From NCBI GenBank assembly GCA_023435745.1, contig JAEZMD010000017.1, forward strand, positions 62,001-126,000: 64,000 nt of DNA, read 5' to 3'. The notes beneath the pieces are model-generated. The model ran no database searches and was not told where the DNA came from. It saw only the letters and a list, made by a program, of their open reading frames with translations. This stretch comes from Bacillota bacterium (GTDB lineage Bacteria > Bacillota > Clostridia > Acetivibrionales > DTU013). The translations under genes were made by a program, and so were the position numbers. Below are positions 61,945 to 64,000 of this stretch, in pieces (position 1 is the first letter of the stretch; every line of letters begins with the position of its first letter).

Positions 61945-62226
61945 ATGAAAGAAAAAGATATCGAGCAGAAACTGGTCAAGGCGGTCAAGGCTGCCGATGG
62001 CCTCGCTCTTAAGTTTATATCGCCCGGCTACGACGGCGTACCGGATAGACTGCTCCTGCTGCCCGGTGGACGCATAGCCTTTGCGGAAGTTAAAGCGCAT
62101 GAAGTGAAACCCCGGCCTTTACAAATACGAAGGCATGAAATGCTCCGGCGCTTGGGATTCAAGGTGTACGTCATTGACGGTGAGGATCAGATCGGAGGGA
62201 TACTGGATGAAATACGAGCCACATGA
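61945..62226 (+). CDS. VRR-NUC domain nuclease
   Basis: 93 aa, GGAGGG upstream. Core KFISPGYDGVPDRLLLLPGGRIAFAEVKAH holds the PD...ExK active site. Standalone VRR-NUC proteins sit next to SNF2 helicases in phages and may act as Holliday-junction or structure-specific nucleases. Overlaps the next gene by 20 bases. Confidence 0.88.
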   Translation: MKEKDIEQKLVKAVKAADGLALKFISPGYDGVPDRLLLLPGGRIAFAEVKAHEVKPRPLQIRRHEMLRRLGFKVYVIDGEDQIGGILDEIRAT

Positions 62227-63562
62227 ATATCAGGAGTACGTCACCGATTTCATACTCTCCCACCCGATAGCAGCCGTCCTGTTGGAAATGGGCCTCGGGA
62301 AAAGTGTCATCACACTGACCTCCATCTTCGACCTGACGCTGGATAGTTTCCTGATCCGCAAGGTGCTGGTGATCGCCCCGCTGCGAGTGGCCAGAGATAC
62401 ATGGCCTGCCGAAATCACGAAGTGGGATCACCTGATCGGTCTCACGTACACCGTTGCTATCGGAAACGAGGCGCAACGAAAAGCGGCACTCTTACAGCGG
62501 GCGCAAGTCTACCTCATAAATCGGGAAAACGTCGACTGGCTTATAAACAATAGCGGCATACCCTTTGACTACGACATGGTGGTCATCGATGAGCTGTCGT
62601 CCTTCAAATCCCATTCCGCAAAGCGGTTCCGGGCGCTGCGGAAAGTGCGCCCTGGAGTAAAACGCATGGTGGGCCTTACTGGAACACCCTCCAGCAACGG
62701 CCTTATGGACTTATGGGCGGAAATCGGCATCCTCGATATGGGTCAGCGGCTCGGGCGGTATATCTCCCGTTTCCGCGACGCCTATTTCACGCCGGATAAG
62801 CGAAATCAGCAGGTTATCTTCAGCTATAAGCCGAAGCCCGGCGCCGAGGAAGCCATCTACCGCCTCATATCCGACATCACCATCAGCATGAAGAATACCG
62901 ACTACCTGAAACTGCCCGATCTAGTGATCAACGAAATCCCTGTCCAACTGGATGCGGGTGAACGGCGCCACTATGAAACCATGAAGGCAGAAATGGTTCT
63001 CTCCCTCAAGGGCAAGGAAATCGACGCTGTCAACGCCGCAGCTTTATCCGGGAAACTACTCCAGATGGCCAACGGCGCGGTCTATGACGGCATCGGCGGA
63101 TTTGCCCGACTCCACGACCGCAAGCTGGACGCCTTGGGGGACGTGGTCGAGGCGGCCAACGGAAAACCCGTTCTTATAGCCTACTGGTTCAAGCATGACT
63201 TGGAGCGGATACTGGAGCGGTTTCCCGCCGAGCGGCTGGACAGCGCGGATTCCATAAAGCGGTGGAACGACGGCGATATCCCGATAGCCGTAATCCACCC
63301 CGCCTCCGCCGGGCATGGGCTGAATCTGCAGGCGGGTGGTTCCTGCCTTGTGTGGTTCGGGCTGACGTGGTCATTGGAGTTATACCAGCAGACAAACGCC
63401 CGGCTCTGGCGGCAAGGCCAAAAGGATACTGTGGTGATCCACCATATCATTGCAAAAGGCACAATTGACGAACAGGTCATGAAGGCCCTGAAACATAAGG
63501 ACAAAACCCAGACCGCCCTGATCGACGCGGTCAAGGCGAATCTGGAAGGAGGTGTGGCATGA
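62207..63562 (+). CDS. SNF2-family DNA helicase
   Basis: 451 aa from ATG 62207 with GGAGGG upstream. Walker A LEMGLGKSVITL (about residue 24-35), Walker B VVIDELSSFK (about 125), GLTGTPSSNGL (about 155) and motifs V/VI AGHGLNLQAGGSCLVWFGLTWSLELYQQTNARLWRQGQ. Works with the VRR-NUC nuclease on DNA structures during phage replication or recombination. Confidence 0.9.
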   Translation: MKYEPHEYQEYVTDFILSHPIAAVLLEMGLGKSVITLTSIFDLTLDSFLIRKVLVIAPLRVARDTWPAEITKWDHLIGLTYTVAIGNEAQRKAALLQRAQVYLINRENVDWLINNSGIPFDYDMVVIDELSSFKSHSAKRFRALRKVRPGVKRMVGLTGTPSSNGLMDLWAEIGILDMGQRLGRYISRFRDAYFTPDKRNQQVIFSYKPKPGAEEAIYRLISDITISMKNTDYLKLPDLVINEIPVQLDAGERRHYETMKAEMVLSLKGKEIDAVNAAALSGKLLQMANGAVYDGIGGFARLHDRKLDALGDVVEAANGKPVLIAYWFKHDLERILERFPAERLDSADSIKRWNDGDIPIAVIHPASAGHGLNLQAGGSCLVWFGLTWSLELYQQTNARLWRQGQKDTVVIHHIIAKGTIDEQVMKALKHKDKTQTALIDAVKANLEGGVA

Positions 63563-63987
63563 CGAAGAGAGAGTTATCTCAGCTTTACTACTTAAACCGT
63601 GAAATTGAGGAACAGCAACGCAGGTTGGAGGAACTTGAATGCCTTGCCACCTCCTGTACCAGCCGTATTACCGGGATGCCCAAATCGCCGAATATTACGG
63701 ATAAGCTGTCAAAATACGCTGCGGAGATTGCCGATCTGCGCGGGCTGATTGACTTGAACATTAAGAAATGTTTTTATGAGCTCAACCGACTCAATCGTTA
63801 CATCAGTACTGTATCCGACAGCCAGATGCGGCAGATACTGTCACTTCGGTATATCAACGGCCTTACATGGCAGCAGATTGCCTTTTCAATCGGCGAGTAT
63901 GACGAAAGCTATGTCCGGCGCAAGCATAATAAATTCCTGCGGGACAGTGAGAACGGAAACCTGCCGAAAATGTCGGTTTTCAAGTGA
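63559..63987 (+). CDS. Phage late-type sigma-like regulator (DUF1492/ArpU-like)
   Basis: 142 aa, overlapping the helicase stop (ATGA), AAGGAGG upstream. N-terminal coiled coil (REIEEQQRRLEELE), then a region-4-like HTH SQMRQILSLRYINGLTWQQIAFSIG (about residues 92-116). Such proteins control late gene expression and sit before terminase genes. The window ends 13 bases later. Confidence 0.75.
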   Translation: MTKRELSQLYYLNREIEEQQRRLEELECLATSCTSRITGMPKSPNITDKLSKYAAEIADLRGLIDLNIKKCFYELNRLNRYISTVSDSQMRQILSLRYINGLTWQQIAFSIGEYDESYVRRKHNKFLRDSENGNLPKMSVFK

Positions 63988-64000
63988 TAGAATGGCAGTA

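Noticed and set aside
1..64000. CRISPR array or insertion sequence
   Set aside because: No regularly spaced direct repeats with unique spacers and no transposase gene were seen.

Overview
The window looks like a chromosomal segment of an anaerobic, low-to-mid GC Firmicute of class Clostridia. The evidence is Gram-positive style AGGAGG ribosome binding sites, a tmRNA whose tag reads AKNDNFALAAA, a GAACnnnnGTTC LexA box, the tig-clpP-clpX-lonB block, a Crh-like HPr with Gln15, and an ATPase-less carbohydrate ABC importer. No rRNA, tRNA or CRISPR array was seen.

Layout. (1) 1-8.1 kb: the late end of a prophage, with a sialidase-type beta-propeller protein, a secreted serine protease that carries its own promoter and terminator (moron-like), two large virion-type proteins and a lysis cassette (XhlA, endolysin, small holin). 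A 74-aa gene under a LexA box follows at 8.3 kb. (2) 8.8-18.6 kb: an AT-rich amino-sugar operon (Gfo/Idh/MocA oxidoreductase, AGE epimerase, ABC permeases and binding protein, MurQ, BadF-type kinase, RpiR regulator, NanA) for sialic acid and MurNAc-type sugars. (3) 18.6-20.5 kb: a MATE exporter and MarR repressor with an excellent operator. (4) 20.6-41.4 kb: housekeeping genes, including the tRNA t6A genes tsaE, tsaB and tsaD with rimI, an ECF sigma/anti-sigma/bactofilin-like operon, the Crh-like protein, uvrC, tig-clpP-clpX-lonB, a secreted nuclease, uppP, a transglycosylase, a PHP phosphatase and smpB. (5) 41.5-41.95 kb: ssrA (tmRNA), unusually long and the probable integration target of what follows.

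(6) 42.2-52.4 kb: one tightly packed minus-strand operon of eight genes. Reading from its promoter these are an XRE regulator, an ABC-three-component-type protein with a degenerate HNH-like zinc knuckle, a small middle component, a DUF2326 SMC-like ATPase, a Mod DNA methyltransferase, a Res-type helicase, a Cys-rich HTH protein and a putative nuclease-like protein. The start/stop overlaps suggest that the ABC-3C system and the Mod/Res pair work as one anti-phage defence unit. (7) 52.7-64 kb: a visibly GC-richer plus-strand phage early region with a sigma-like regulator, DUF2800, a DUF2815 ssDNA-binding protein, a family A DNA polymerase, an antirepressor, a DUF4406 protein, a VapE-type primase/helicase, a VRR-NUC nuclease, an SNF2 helicase and a second sigma-like regulator. 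A cluster of ten TGTTCC/GGAACA elements at the end of vapE looks like a phage origin. Two intergenic leaders share a 41-nt sequence that ends in a compensated hairpin in front of the ribosome binding site.

The most interesting items are the fused ABC-3C/Mod-Res operon next to ssrA with its two uncharacterised downstream genes, the repeated phage leader motif, the origin-like iteron cluster, the LexA-controlled small gene and the serine-protease moron. All functional calls come from reading motifs by eye; no database search was run.
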